Below, one piece after another: positions 24,491 to 34,081 of a stretch of 64,000 nt of DNA. The stretch spans positions 1,246,524-1,310,523 of the forward strand of contig NZ_GG657754.1 of the NCBI RefSeq assembly GCF_000158915.1. The letters run 5' to 3'. The notes beneath the pieces were generated by a model. It did not search any database. It saw nothing but the letters and a program-made list of their open reading frames with translations, and was not told where the DNA came from. Every line of letters begins with the position of its first letter. The stretch's first letter is position 1. The stretch comes from Streptomyces himastatinicus ATCC 53653. Its GTDB lineage: Bacteria; Actinomycetota; Actinomycetes; Streptomycetales; Streptomycetaceae. A program made the position numbers and the translations under genes.

Positions 24491-25777
24491 GTGAAGCGTC
24501 TCCTGCCCGCGTTCCTGATCGCGGCGTTCCTGCTGGTCGGCGGCCTCGCGTCGCCGGCCGGTGCCCATCCGATGAGCACCTCGGCCGTCCTCCTCGACAT
24601 CGGAGACGACCGGGTCGAGGGGGAGGTGCAGCTGCCCCTGGACCGGCTGGCCGTGGCCGTGGACCGCGAACTCACCCGCGACAGCGTCCTCGGCGCCGAC
24701 CGGGCGTTCCTCGAGACGTACACGGCCGGGCATATCAGTGCCGTCGGCGACGACGACCGGCCCTGGCCCGTCACGCTCGGCGCGGGATCGGTCCGCACGA
24801 TTGACGGGACACCCCATCTCGTCTACCCGCTCCGGATCCGTCCGCCCGACGGCCGGGTCACCACCTTCGACCTGCGGTACGACGTCATCGTCGAGGAGTT
24901 GCTGACGCACCGGATCATCGCGACGGTCCGCTACGACTTCGACCGCGGCATCCTCAAGACCGACGATGCCGAAACCCTCGGGATCTTCGACTACACGACG
25001 AAGAGCCTCGAAGTCCCGGCGGGCCAGGGCTCGTGGCTGCGGGGCTTCGCCACCACGGCGGGCCTGGGCGTCGAGCACATCGGCGAGGGCGCCGATCATC
25101 TGCTGTTCCTGCTCATGCTGCTCATCCCCGCCCCGCTGGTGGCCACCAGGGGCCGATGGCGTACCGCCCCGTCGGCCCGGCGCGCCGTCGGCCGCGTCGT
25201 GCACGTCGTGACGGCGTTCGCCGTCGGCCACTCGCTCACCCTCGCGCTGGCGGCGGCCGGGGTGATCGACCTGCCGTCCCGGCCGGTCGAGACGCTGATC
25301 GCGGTCTCGATCGCGGTCTCGGCCGTCCATGCCATCCGGCCATTGGTGGCTCATGGGGAGGTGTTCATCGCGAGCGGTTTCGGGCTCGTGCACGGGCTGG
25401 CGTTCGCCTCGCTCATCGGCGATCTCGGGCTCGACCGCGGATCGCTCGTGACCACGCTGCTGGGGTTCAACCTGGGCATCGAACTGACCCAACTGCTGGT
25501 GGTCGCCCTGATGATGCCGTCGCTGCTCGTCCTGTCCCGTACCCGCGTCTACCCCGCGTTCCGCACCGGCGTGGCCGTGGTCGGCCTGGTGTTCTCGGTC
25601 TCCTGGATGCTCGAACGCGCCACGCTGACGTCGTACGACCCCTTCGAGAGCGTCCAGACGTGGCTGGTCGGGCACCCGCTGATCGTCGCCGCGACGGTCG
25701 CGGCGCTGGCCGTCGTCGCCCGGCGCACCGTGCCACGGGCTCCGTCCGACCGCCACGAAGTGCTCAGCGCGCGCTGA
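24491..25777 (+). CDS. HupE/UreJ family membrane protein
   Basis: About 428 residues from the GTG at 24491, chosen for the GGGGAGAGG nine bases upstream; the ATG at 24464, overlapping the preceding stop, adds nine codons. A cleavable signal peptide (A-G-A-H-P) precedes a soluble beta-rich domain of about 170 residues. A C-terminal HupE/UreJ-type block of six to seven helices begins G-V-E-H-I-G-E-G-A-D-H and includes H-S-L-T-L and G-L-V-H-G-L. HupE/UreJ proteins are linked to nickel or other metal entry. The conserved His/Asp in membrane segments fit metal handling, but the substrate here is unknown. It is probably co-translated with the DUF3500 lipoprotein. Confidence 0.82.
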   Translation: MKRLLPAFLIAAFLLVGGLASPAGAHPMSTSAVLLDIGDDRVEGEVQLPLDRLAVAVDRELTRDSVLGADRAFLETYTAGHISAVGDDDRPWPVTLGAGSVRTIDGTPHLVYPLRIRPPDGRVTTFDLRYDVIVEELLTHRIIATVRYDFDRGILKTDDAETLGIFDYTTKSLEVPAGQGSWLRGFATTAGLGVEHIGEGADHLLFLLMLLIPAPLVATRGRWRTAPSARRAVGRVVHVVTAFAVGHSLTLALAAAGVIDLPSRPVETLIAVSIAVSAVHAIRPLVAHGEVFIASGFGLVHGLAFASLIGDLGLDRGSLVTTLLGFNLGIELTQLLVVALMMPSLLVLSRTRVYPAFRTGVAVVGLVFSVSWMLERATLTSYDPFESVQTWLVGHPLIVAATVAALAVVARRTVPRAPSDRHEVLSAR

Positions 25778-25915
25778 CTGATACTCACTGCCCGGACATG
25801 CCGGACTTGGGGCACGCCATACCATTCGGCCATGGTGCGTTCACATCGCCCGCGAACCATGTGACAGATCACCGAGCGATCGCCCGATCCTCCACGAGTA
25901 GGGAACGGTCCGACC

Positions 25916-27295
25916 ATGAGACGCATCACCCCCGCCCTGGCCCTCGGGCTCGGCGCCCTGCTGGCCGCCCCGCTGTCGGCGCAGGCCACCGCCACCGGCA
26001 ACGCCGGCGCCGCGGGGGCGAAGGCCACGTACAGCTACGGGACGAAAGCCACGTACGAGCCGCGGCAGAACGCCCGCTCGTACCAGCGCCCGCCGGCCGG
26101 TTTCGCCCCGGTGTTCACGGAGAACGTGTCCCGGCACGGCTCGCGCTCCGCGACCGACGGCGCCGACGGTGAGCTGATCCTCGCGCTGTGGGACAAGGCC
26201 GAGGCCGAGGGCCTGCTCACGGCCCGGGGGCGGGAGTTCGGGCCCGAGGTGCGCGCGCTCCAGGCCGCCATGGCCAAGGTGGGGTACGGCAATCTCAGCG
26301 GGCGAGGCAAGCGCGAGATGCGCGACACGGCCGTACGGCTGGCGAAGCGGCTGCCGGGCTTGTTCCAGCGGATCGCCAAGACCTCCGAGAAGATCGACGT
26401 GGTCAGCTCCGGGCAGGGGCGGGCCGTCGACAGCGGCAACACGTTCGCCGCTTCCCTCGGCGATGCCGACCCCGCCCTCAAGCCGCTCATCGGCCCGGCC
26501 CGCACCGACAAGGACTTGCTGTACTTCCACAAGTCCACCGGCGGCGCCGCGTACCAGGACTGGCTGGAGAACGACCCGCGGCTCGCTGCCACCCTGAAGA
26601 GCATCAAGGACCAGCCGGCCACCCACCGTGCCGCCGGGAGCGTCCTGAAGAAGATCTTCAAGCCGTCGTTCGTCCAGCGGATCTCCGACGGCGAGTTCGC
26701 CTCCATCGGGAGCGACGTCGACGCCGCCGAGGCCGTCTACGACCTCTATGCCATCGCCCCGGCGATGAGCGAGGAGAGCCCCGGCGGCGAGGGCCGGCAC
26801 CTGGACCGCTACATCGCGCCGAGTGATGCCGCCTGGTTCGGCTACCTCGGCGACACCGAGGACTTCTACGAGAAGGGCCCGAGCTTCGCCGACAGCGACA
26901 TCACCTACAAGATGGCCGACGTGCTGCTCGACGACTTCTTCCAGCAGGTCGAGGCCAAGCGGGACGGGACGAGCAAGCTCGGCGCGGAGCTGCGCTTCAC
27001 CCACGCCGAGGAGATCATCCCGCTCGCCACGCTGATGAGGCTCCCCGGCAGCACGAAGGCCGTCACCACCGACGGGCCGTACACCTACGCCGACAACCCC
27101 TGGCGGGGCGCGTCCGTGGCGCCGCTGGGCGCGAACATCCAGTGGGACGTCTTCCGCAAGGGCGACACGTATCTCGTGCGGATGCTCTACAACGAGAAGG
27201 AGACCGCGTTCAAAACCAGCTGCCGACCGGTCGCCCGCGGCAGCGAGTTCTACAACCTGAACGAACTGGAGCGGTGCTTCGGGCGGAGCGACTAA
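25916..27295 (+). CDS. secreted histidine-acid phosphatase, MINPP-like (phytase-type)
   Basis: A 459-residue enzyme with a Sec signal peptide (cleavage near A-Q-A, residue 24). The catalytic R-H-G-S-R lies near residue 75, and the proton-donor motif is H-A-E (F-T-H-A-E-E near 364), which marks multiple-inositol-polyphosphate phosphatases rather than the H-D of classical phytases. It should hydrolyse phytate or other inositol polyphosphates outside the cell. C-terminal Cys pairs may form disulphides. I see no Pho box. It is convergent with the copper-linked gene. Confidence 0.85.
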   Translation: MRRITPALALGLGALLAAPLSAQATATGNAGAAGAKATYSYGTKATYEPRQNARSYQRPPAGFAPVFTENVSRHGSRSATDGADGELILALWDKAEAEGLLTARGREFGPEVRALQAAMAKVGYGNLSGRGKREMRDTAVRLAKRLPGLFQRIAKTSEKIDVVSSGQGRAVDSGNTFAASLGDADPALKPLIGPARTDKDLLYFHKSTGGAAYQDWLENDPRLAATLKSIKDQPATHRAAGSVLKKIFKPSFVQRISDGEFASIGSDVDAAEAVYDLYAIAPAMSEESPGGEGRHLDRYIAPSDAAWFGYLGDTEDFYEKGPSFADSDITYKMADVLLDDFFQQVEAKRDGTSKLGAELRFTHAEEIIPLATLMRLPGSTKAVTTDGPYTYADNPWRGASVAPLGANIQWDVFRKGDTYLVRMLYNEKETAFKTSCRPVARGSEFYNLNELERCFGRSD

Positions 27296-27305
27296 GGCAC
27301 TTCGT

Positions 27306-28265
27306 TCAGTGTGAGTGCTCGGATTCGGTGGCGCTCGCCGCCGTCCCGGGCGCGCCCTGCGCGGGGACCGTGAAGGCCGCCGTGTGGACCTTGCCCTGGT
27401 GCTTGAAGTCCAGGAACAGCCGGTACGCGCCGGGGCTCGGCGCCGTCGCCGTGAAGGCGACGCCGGGGCCGGGCCTGGTCTTGCCGTCGCCCGGTTCGCC
27501 GTTGGGGTGCACATGCAGGTACGCGAGGTCGCCGGAGCGCAGGGCGACCAGGTGGCCGTAGGCGCCGAGGTAGGGCTGAAGGTCGCGCACCGGCTTGCCG
27601 TTCCGGGTGACGGTGAACGTCAGCTCACCGGGGGTGCCGGGGGTCAGATCGCCACCCAGCCGGACCTCGTAACCGTCGGCCTCGGCCGTGGTGTTGTGCG
27701 CGGGCAGCTCCTTCGGCTCGTACGCTCCGGCCACGGCGAGGTCGGCGCCGAGCGTGAGCGCTTCCCCGCCCTTGGGCTTGAAGTCGGCGAAGACGCGATA
27801 GCCGCCCGCCTTGGGGAGATCCACGGGAGTGGACCAGGTGCCGTCGGCAGCCCGGGTGGGGTGGAGGTGGCGATACTCCGTCAGGTCGCGGGAGGCGACG
27901 ATCAGGTGGAGTTCCTTGTCGTGTTCCCGGTCGTAGCGGGTGAGCTGTCGGCCGGTGGTGTTCCGCACGATGGCGAAGCGCAGGTCGGCGCGCTTGCCTG
28001 CCTGGAGGCGCACGGTCTTCACGTCGAGGGTGTAGCCACCGTCGGAGATCTGTAGCCCTCCGGGCGGGGCGGCCGTCTCGCCCTGTTCATGGCCCTGCTC
28101 GAGGCCGCCGCTCTTCTCGGGGCGCGCGGCGTCCGCATGCTCACCGTGAGCCGCGCTCTTCGGCTCGGGCGAGATCTCGCCGACCCCGCTGCCCACGCCG
28201 TACGCGGTGCCGAAGGTCGCGGCGAGCGCGGCGGCGAATGCGGTGATCCGTAGTCCGGTCTTCAT
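27306..28265 (-). CDS. secreted His-rich protein linked to copper ATPase
   Basis: A 319-residue exported protein from the ATG at 28265 (GAGGAG upstream). A signal/anchor segment lies at residues 5-24, then a His/Glu-rich stretch. Two Ig-like beta domains follow, with H-L-H-P (near 133) and Y-L-H-V-H-P (near 247) motifs, and the protein ends E-H-S-H. Such His motifs suit metal binding outside the membrane. It is divergent from copA, with three CsoR-like sites between them. I do not recognise a named family; homologues are often called heavy-metal-associated secreted proteins. Confidence 0.7.
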   Translation of the reverse strand: MKTGLRITAFAAALAATFGTAYGVGSGVGEISPEPKSAAHGEHADAARPEKSGGLEQGHEQGETAAPPGGLQISDGGYTLDVKTVRLQAGKRADLRFAIVRNTTGRQLTRYDREHDKELHLIVASRDLTEYRHLHPTRAADGTWSTPVDLPKAGGYRVFADFKPKGGEALTLGADLAVAGAYEPKELPAHNTTAEADGYEVRLGGDLTPGTPGELTFTVTRNGKPVRDLQPYLGAYGHLVALRSGDLAYLHVHPNGEPGDGKTRPGPGVAFTATAPSPGAYRLFLDFKHQGKVHTAAFTVPAQGAPGTAASATESEHSH

Positions 28266-28318
28266 GGCGCACTCCTCGTCTCCAGGCCGCCTCTCCTCGC
28301 GGCCTTCCGCACTTCACA

Positions 28319-28335
28319 ATACCCCTAGGGGGTAT
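28319..28335. promoter_or_regulatory. CsoR-like copper operator (near-perfect palindrome)
   Basis: ATACCCCTAGGGGGTAT is a 17-bp near-perfect inverted repeat of the CsoR type. It lies 54 bp upstream of the secreted protein gene and just outside the copA promoter. Confidence 0.75.
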
Positions 28336-28356
28336 CAAGTCAAGCCGAGCCCGACC

Positions 28357-28385
28357 TTGCCAAGGATACGGGAGGGGGGTATACA
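28357..28385 (+). promoter_or_regulatory. copA: copA promoter with internal CsoR-like half site
   Basis: TTGCCA (28357-28362), 17-bp spacer, TATACA (28380-28385): a good vegetative sigma-70 promoter, 60 bp before the copA start. The spacer and -10 contain a degenerate CsoR-like element (28366-28382), so repressor binding would block polymerase. Confidence 0.65.
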
Positions 28386-28401
28386 GGACGAGGTCGTGAA
28401 C

Positions 28402-28418
28402 ATACCTAGGCGGGGTAT
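28402..28418. promoter_or_regulatory. CsoR-like copper operator downstream of the copA promoter
   Basis: ATACCTAGGCGGGGTAT is an imperfect inverted repeat just after the expected transcription start and 27 bp before copA. It is the third CsoR-type element in this intergenic region. Confidence 0.65.
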
Positions 28419-28444
28419 CCGCCATCGATTGCGGAGGAGCAGAC

Positions 28445-30709
28445 ATGACCACCGCTACGCCCGGCGCCGAAGAGGTCGAACTCGCCATCGGCGGCATGAC
28501 CTGCGCCTCGTGCGCGGCCCGGATCGAGAAGAAGCTCAACCGCATGGACGGGGTCGAGGCCACCGTCAACTACGCCACCGAGAAGGCGAAGGTCACGTTC
28601 CGGGACGACATCGCCGTCGCCGAGCTGATCGCCACCGTCGAGGCCACCGGATACACCGCGCGGGAGCCCGAGCCGGACCCCGCGCACCCGGCGCCCGGCG
28701 CCGACGCGGACGACGAGGGAGAGGCCGAACTACGGCCGCTGCGGCAGGGGTTGACCGCAGCCGTCGTTCTCGCGGTTCCGGTGATCGCGATGGCCATGGT
28801 CCCCGCGTTGCAGTTCGAGTACTGGCAGTGGTTGTCGCTGACGCTGGCGGCCCCCGTGGTCACGTACGCCGCCTGGCCCTTCCACAAGGCGGCCTGGACC
28901 AACGCCCGGCACGGCGCGGCCACCATGGACACGCTGATCTCCGTCGGCACGACCGCGGCGTTCCTCTGGTCGCTGTGGGCCCTGTTCTTCGGTACGGCCG
29001 GAACGCCCGGCATGACGCACGCCTTCGAACTCACCATCACCCGCACCGACGGCGCCGGGAACATCTACCTGGAGGCCGCGGCCGGTGTCACCGCCTTCAT
29101 CCTCGCCGGGCGGTACTTCGAGGCACGGTCCAAGCGGAAGGCGGGCGCAGCGCTCAAGGCGCTGATGGAGCTGGGCGCCAAGGACGTCACGGTCCTGCGC
29201 GGAGGACGTGAACAGCTCATCCCAGTAGGTGAGTTGACGGTCGGCGACCGGTTCCTGGTCCGGCCAGGCGAGAAGATCGCCACCGACGGCACGGTCGTCG
29301 AGGGTACGTCCGCGATCGACGCCTCCATGCTCACCGGTGAGTCGGTCCCGGTCGAGGTCGGTGTCGGCGGCAACGTCACCGGGGCCACGCTCAACGCCGG
29401 TGGTCGCCTGGTCGTGGAGGCCACCCGGGTCGGCGCCGACACCCAGCTCGCCCGCATGGCCAAACTGGTGGAGGACGCGCAGAACGGCAAGGCCGCGGCT
29501 CAGCGGCTCGCCGACAAGATCTCGGCCGTGTTCGTCCCGGTCGTGATCGCCCTGGCGCTCGGCACGCTCGGCTTCTGGCTCGGCAACGGCGCGGGGCTGA
29601 CCGCCGCCTTCACCGCCGCGGTCGCTGTTCTCATCATCGCCTGCCCGTGCGCCCTGGGCCTGGCCACCCCGACCGCCCTCATGGTCGGCACCGGTCGCGG
29701 CGCCCAGCTCGGCATACTCATCAAGGGGCCCGAAGTCCTGGAGACCACGCGCAGGGCGGACACCATCGTCCTGGACAAGACCGGCACCGTCACCACCGGC
29801 CGGATGACCCTGCTCGCGGTGCACACCGCCGACGGCACGGACGAGACGGATGTGCTGCGGCTCGCGGGCGCTCTGGAGCACTCCTCCGAACACCCCATCG
29901 CCCAGGCCGTCGCGGCGGGGGCGTCCGCCCGGGTGGGCAGCCTGCCGGCCCCGGAGGACTTCGCCAATGTGGCCGGACTGGGTGTCCAGGGCATCGTGGA
30001 GGGCCACGCGGTCCTGGTCGGCCGGACCAGGCTCCTGGCCGAGTGGGCCATCAACCTGCCCGCGGAGCTGGAGCGGGCCAGGGCGGAAGCCGAGGCGGCG
30101 GGGCGTACCGCCATCGCGGTCGCGTGGGACGGCGAGGCCCGCGCGGTCCTGGAGGTGGCCGACGCCATCAAGGACACCAGCCCCGAAGCGATCAGGCGGC
30201 TGCGCGCCCTGGGCCTGACCCCCGTCCTGCTGACCGGCGACAACAAGGCCGTCGCCGCGGCGGTCGCGGCCGAGGTGGGCATCGATGCCGGGCAGGTGAT
30301 CGCCGAGGTCATGCCGCAGGACAAGGTGGACGTGGTCAAGCGGCTCCAGTCCGAGGGCCGTTCGGTGGCGATGGTCGGCGACGGCGTCAACGACGCCGCC
30401 GCGCTCGCCCAGGCCGACCTCGGCCTCGCGATGGGCACCGGCACCGACGCCGCCATCGAGGCCGGGGACCTGACCCTGGTGCGCGGCGACCTCAGGGCCG
30501 CGGCCGACGCCATCCGGCTGTCCCGTAAGACCCTGGGCACCATCAGGTCCAACCTCTTCTGGGCCTTCGCCTACAACGTCGCCGCGCTCCCCCTCGCCGC
30601 CTCCGGACTGCTCAACCCGATGATCGCCGGAGCGGCCATGGCCTTCTCCTCCGTCTTCGTGGTCGGCAACAGCCTCCGGCTGCGGGGCTTCCAGGCGGCG
30701 GGCCGGTGA
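28445..30709 (+). CDS. copA: copper-translocating P1B-type ATPase
   Basis: A 754-residue Cu(I)-export ATPase from the ATG at 28445 behind GGAGGAG. One N-terminal heavy-metal domain holds G-M-T-C-A-S-C (residues 18-24). Eight membrane helices, the transport motif C-P-C-A-L-G (near 401), phosphorylation site D-K-T-G-T (near 443), actuator T-G-E-S and the hinge G-D-G-V-N-D (near 643) are all intact. It pumps cytoplasmic Cu(I) out at ATP cost. Induction is expected through CsoR sites upstream. No copZ or csoR is adjacent, so these must be elsewhere. Confidence 0.95.
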   Translation: MTTATPGAEEVELAIGGMTCASCAARIEKKLNRMDGVEATVNYATEKAKVTFRDDIAVAELIATVEATGYTAREPEPDPAHPAPGADADDEGEAELRPLRQGLTAAVVLAVPVIAMAMVPALQFEYWQWLSLTLAAPVVTYAAWPFHKAAWTNARHGAATMDTLISVGTTAAFLWSLWALFFGTAGTPGMTHAFELTITRTDGAGNIYLEAAAGVTAFILAGRYFEARSKRKAGAALKALMELGAKDVTVLRGGREQLIPVGELTVGDRFLVRPGEKIATDGTVVEGTSAIDASMLTGESVPVEVGVGGNVTGATLNAGGRLVVEATRVGADTQLARMAKLVEDAQNGKAAAQRLADKISAVFVPVVIALALGTLGFWLGNGAGLTAAFTAAVAVLIIACPCALGLATPTALMVGTGRGAQLGILIKGPEVLETTRRADTIVLDKTGTVTTGRMTLLAVHTADGTDETDVLRLAGALEHSSEHPIAQAVAAGASARVGSLPAPEDFANVAGLGVQGIVEGHAVLVGRTRLLAEWAINLPAELERARAEAEAAGRTAIAVAWDGEARAVLEVADAIKDTSPEAIRRLRALGLTPVLLTGDNKAVAAAVAAEVGIDAGQVIAEVMPQDKVDVVKRLQSEGRSVAMVGDGVNDAAALAQADLGLAMGTGTDAAIEAGDLTLVRGDLRAAADAIRLSRKTLGTIRSNLFWAFAYNVAALPLAASGLLNPMIAGAAMAFSSVFVVGNSLRLRGFQAAGR

Positions 30710-30773
30710 GCCGACGGCACGCACACCCCGTCGCCTCCACCGCATCGGCCACCGCGCGGGGCACAGTAGGGCC

Positions 30774-31199
30774 ATGAACGCGGACGACAGCAACGTTCTC
30801 GCCCGGGCCCGCGCGGCGACCAGGCTTCCGGCCCAGGACCTGGACCGGGCGAGGCGTTTCTACTCGGAAAAGCTCGGGCTGGAGCCCGTCGACGAACGGC
30901 CCGGTGGGCTGCTCTACCGGTGCGGGGGCGTGGACTTCGCCCTGTTCCAATCGGCGGGCGCCTCCCCCGGCACCTTCACCCAGATGGGGTGGGAGGTCGA
31001 CGACATCGAAACGGCCGTGGCGACCCTCAAGCGGCGCGGCGTGGTGTTCGAGGAGGTCGACCTGCCGGGGCTGCGCACACGGGACGGGATCGCCGACATC
31101 GACGGCAACTACCCGAGCAAGGGCGCGCGGGGTGAACGCGGCGCCTGGTTCCGTGACAGCGAAGGGAACATGCTGGGCATCGGCCAGCCGGTCGTCTGA
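30774..31199 (+). CDS. VOC (glyoxalase/bleomycin-resistance) family protein
   Basis: A 141-residue single-domain protein with the beta-alpha-beta-beta-beta repeat of vicinal-oxygen-chelate proteins: A-T-R-L-P-A-Q-D-L-D-R-A-R-R-F-Y, then G-G-V-D-F-A-L-F, and in the second half W-F-R-D-S-E-G-N-M-L-G-I. The metal-ligand pattern is incomplete, so it may bind a small molecule rather than catalyse. It lies 64 bp after copA and could be read through. Confidence 0.82.
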   Translation: MNADDSNVLARARAATRLPAQDLDRARRFYSEKLGLEPVDERPGGLLYRCGGVDFALFQSAGASPGTFTQMGWEVDDIETAVATLKRRGVVFEEVDLPGLRTRDGIADIDGNYPSKGARGERGAWFRDSEGNMLGIGQPVV

Positions 31200-31214
31200 G
31201 CCGACGGCCCACGG

Positions 31215-32000
31215 TCAGCGGCCGGTCCACCGGGGGAGGCGTTTTTCGGCGAAGGCCCGCGGGCCCTCCACCGCGTCGTCGGACGTCAGCATGGTCCGGT
31301 AGGCGGGCAGGTGGCCGTGGCGCAGGTGCTCGTAGCCCTCCTCGATCGTGGCACCGGCCGTGGTGCGCAGGATTTCCTTGATCGCCGCCACGGCCAGTGG
31401 CGCCCCGACGCAGATGTCGCGGGCCAGCCGCATGGCCGCCTCCAGGAGTTCGGATCCGTCGACGACGCGGTTGACCAGGCCCCACCGTTCCGCCTCGTGG
31501 GCGGGCATCCGGCGCCCGGTCAGCAGGAGGTCCCTGGCCACCGCCTGCGGGAGGCGCCGGGGAAGCCGCAGCACTCCGCCGGAGTCGGGGACCATGCCGA
31601 GGGTCACCTCCGGCAGGGCGAACTCGGCGTGGTCGGCGGCGACGATCAGGTCGGCGGCCAGGGCGAGTTCGAAGCCGCCGCCCAGGGCGAGGCCACCGAC
31701 CGCCGCGATGACGGGCTTGTCGAGGTCGAAGAGTTCGGTGAGGCCGGCGAAGCCGCCCGGGCCGTGGTCGGCGTCGATCGCCTCGCCCGACGCCGCGGCC
31801 TTGAGGTCCCATCCCGCCGAGAAGAACCGCTGCCCGGCGCCGGTGAGCACCGCCACGCGCAGCGTCTCGTCCCGGGCCAGCCGGTCGAATGCCGCGTGGA
31901 GCGCGCGGCTCGTGGCCACGTCGATCGCGTTCGCCTTGGGACGGTCCAGGGTCACCACCAGGATGCCGCCGTCGACCTCCGTACGTACCGGATCAGCCAT
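31215..32000 (-). CDS. enoyl-CoA hydratase/isomerase family protein (CaiD-like)
   Basis: A 261-residue crotonase-fold enzyme from the ATG at 32000 behind GAGGAGG. The oxyanion-hole segments are F-F-S-A-G-W-D-L-K and [12 protein letters not shown]. The A-G-W-D-L-K form and the following [13 protein letters not shown] with its acidic residues resemble carnitinyl-CoA dehydratase. It is the last gene of a minus-strand operon encoding a CoA ligase, an acyl-CoA dehydrogenase and a thioesterase, overlapping the ligase gene by 8 bp. It hydrates an enoyl-CoA of unknown chain. Confidence 0.88.
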   Translation of the reverse strand: MADPVRTEVDGGILVVTLDRPKANAIDVATSRALHAAFDRLARDETLRVAVLTGAGQRFFSAGWDLKAAASGEAIDADHGPGGFAGLTELFDLDKPVIAAVGGLALGGGFELALAADLIVAADHAEFALPEVTLGMVPDSGGVLRLPRRLPQAVARDLLLTGRRMPAHEAERWGLVNRVVDGSELLEAAMRLARDICVGAPLAVAAIKEILRTTAGATIEEGYEHLRHGHLPAYRTMLTSDDAVEGPRAFAEKRLPRWTGR

Positions 32001-34074
32001 GCGCTCCTCCTCGTTCTACGGTCCCCAGGCTGATCAGCACATCGGCGGCCACCACGCCGCCGTGGCCGGGCAGGACCAGCAGGGGGTTGATGTCGAGTTC
32101 CACGAGTGTGTTCGCGTGGACGCGCGCGAAGTCGGCCACGGCCGCCACCGCGTCGATGACCGCGTCGATGTCGCCCGGCGGCTGTCCGCGGTAGCCGGTC
32201 AGCAGCGGCCAGCTCCGCAGGCGCCGCAGCGTGGCGCGGATCTCGTCCCGTCGTACGGGCAGCAGCAGGGTCGCCGCGTCGCCGAGGAGTTCGACCATGG
32301 TGCCACCCGCGCCGATGGTGAGTGCCGGACCGAACTGCGGGTCCCGGTGGACCCCGACAATCAGTTCCGCCACCGCGCCGTGGACCATGCGCTCCACGAG
32401 GAAGCGGTCCGAGAGGCCCGCCATGCCGTCCACCGCGGCGCGCACCTGCTGTTCCCCGGTCAGCCCGAGGCGTACGCCGCCGACATCGCTCTTGTGCGCG
32501 ATCGCCGCCGAGACCGCCTTCACCACCACGGGGAATCCGATGTCCCGGGCCGCTTCGACCGCGGTCGCGGCGGTGGCCACGGCGCCCTCCGGTACGGGCA
32601 CTCCCCACTCGGCGAGGATCCGTTTCCCCTGCCATTCGTCGAGCGGAGGTGTCCCGGTCGGATGCGCGGTGGCCGGGTCGAGCGGCAGGACCGTATCGGC
32701 CGCCTCCTGGGCCAGGCCAATGTGGCGCGCCGCCGCGATGGCCGTCAGGCATTCGGCGATGCCCTGCATCGGGGCGACGCCCTCGTCCAGCAGCCGGGTG
32801 CGCACCGGCTCCGGCAGCCCTTCCGGCAGCGAACTGACCACACACGCGGGCGCACCGGTGTCCCGGAGCGCGGCCAGGTAGGCGTCCAGGGTGGTCTGCC
32901 ACGTATCCGGCGAGCAGCGGTCCGCGCGCGGGAAGTCGAGCACCAGGAGGTGCATGTCGAAACCGGTGGTGAGGAACGCGCGGAAGCAGTTCCGCTGGGC
33001 GTCGGCGTCGCCCCAGATGTAGGTGTGGTAATCCAAGGGATTGGCGACGGAGACGCGTTCGCCGAGCACCTCGCCCAGCCGCTGGGCGGTGGCGTCCGGA
33101 AACGGTGGCAGTTCGACCTCGTGATCGTGGGCGAGATCGGCCAGCAGTGCCGCCTCGCCTCCCGAGCAGCTCGCGGAGGCGATCCGCGCCCCGGGCCGTG
33201 CCCCGTGGACGTGCAGGTATTTCAACGTCTCCAGGAAGGTGCCGACCTGGTGCACCCGGGCCATGCCCAGGCGCCGGAAGAAGGCGTCGCAGAGCACATC
33301 GGAGCCCGCCAGGGAACTCGTATGGCTCAGATTGGCCCGGCCGCCCAGTTCCGACCGGCCCGTCTTCAGCACGACGATCGGGATCCGCCGGTGGAGCGCG
33401 CGTACGGCGGCCCGGGACAGGCCCGCGGGATCGTCGATGCCCTCCAGGTGCAGACCGATCGCGGTGATCCGGGGATCCTCCAGCAGGGCGTCCACCAACT
33501 CGGCCACCCCGGTCACGGCGGCGTTGCCGACCGTCACCAGCCGGGCCAGCGGCATCGATCTGCGCTGCATGGTCAGGTTCTGGCCGATGTTGCCGCTCTG
33601 CGTGATGACGGCGACGCCGCGGTCCACCCGCCGCCCGCCGTGCTGGTCGGCCCACAGGGCGGCGCCGTCGAGGTAGTCGAGCATCCCGATGCAGTTGGGC
33701 CCGATCACCGCCATCTGCCCCGCGGCGCGGACGAACGCGCGCTGCCACCGCGCACCGTTCGGCCCGTCCTCGGCGAAGCCCGCCGCGTGGCAGACCGCTC
33801 CGCCCGCGTCGCGTGCGGCGAGTTCCGTCAGCACCTCGACGGTGGCATCCCTCGGTACGGCGAGGAACGCGGCGTCCGGTGGACCCGGCAACGCGGCGGT
33901 GTTCGGGTAGCAGCGCAGGCCCTCGATGGTCGTACGCCTGGGATGGACTGGCCAGATCGTCCCGGTGAAGCCCGCGCGGCGGCACTGCCGGATCGCTTCC
34001 GCGGCGGTGTCGCCACCGAACACGGCGATGTGGCGCGGGTTCAGCAGGCGCCGGAGATTGTCCCTGGTACCCAT
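31993..34074 (-). CDS. acetate-CoA ligase-like acyl-CoA synthetase (NDP-forming)
   Basis: A 693-residue NDP-forming acyl-CoA synthetase. An N-terminal CoA-binding Rossmann domain (P-R-H-I-A-V-F-G-G, then I-T-Q-S-G-N-I-G) leads into succinyl-CoA-synthetase-like domains with the phospho-His loop [11 protein letters not shown] (near 255). The C-terminal ATP-grasp domain (about 470-690) has P-V-V-V-K-A-V-S and E-L-D-I-N-P-L-L-V. It activates a carboxylic acid with CoA via acyl phosphate and phospho-His. In this operon it plays the part CaiC plays in carnitine metabolism. It starts 8 bp after the dehydrogenase stop. Confidence 0.88.
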   Translation of the reverse strand: MGTRDNLRRLLNPRHIAVFGGDTAAEAIRQCRRAGFTGTIWPVHPRRTTIEGLRCYPNTAALPGPPDAAFLAVPRDATVEVLTELAARDAGGAVCHAAGFAEDGPNGARWQRAFVRAAGQMAVIGPNCIGMLDYLDGAALWADQHGGRRVDRGVAVITQSGNIGQNLTMQRRSMPLARLVTVGNAAVTGVAELVDALLEDPRITAIGLHLEGIDDPAGLSRAAVRALHRRIPIVVLKTGRSELGGRANLSHTSSLAGSDVLCDAFFRRLGMARVHQVGTFLETLKYLHVHGARPGARIASASCSGGEAALLADLAHDHEVELPPFPDATAQRLGEVLGERVSVANPLDYHTYIWGDADAQRNCFRAFLTTGFDMHLLVLDFPRADRCSPDTWQTTLDAYLAALRDTGAPACVVSSLPEGLPEPVRTRLLDEGVAPMQGIAECLTAIAAARHIGLAQEAADTVLPLDPATAHPTGTPPLDEWQGKRILAEWGVPVPEGAVATAATAVEAARDIGFPVVVKAVSAAIAHKSDVGGVRLGLTGEQQVRAAVDGMAGLSDRFLVERMVHGAVAELIVGVHRDPQFGPALTIGAGGTMVELLGDAATLLLPVRRDEIRATLRRLRSWPLLTGYRGQPPGDIDAVIDAVAAVADFARVHANTLVELDINPLLVLPGHGGVVAADVLISLGTVERGGAHG

Positions 34075-34081
34075 CCCCGGG

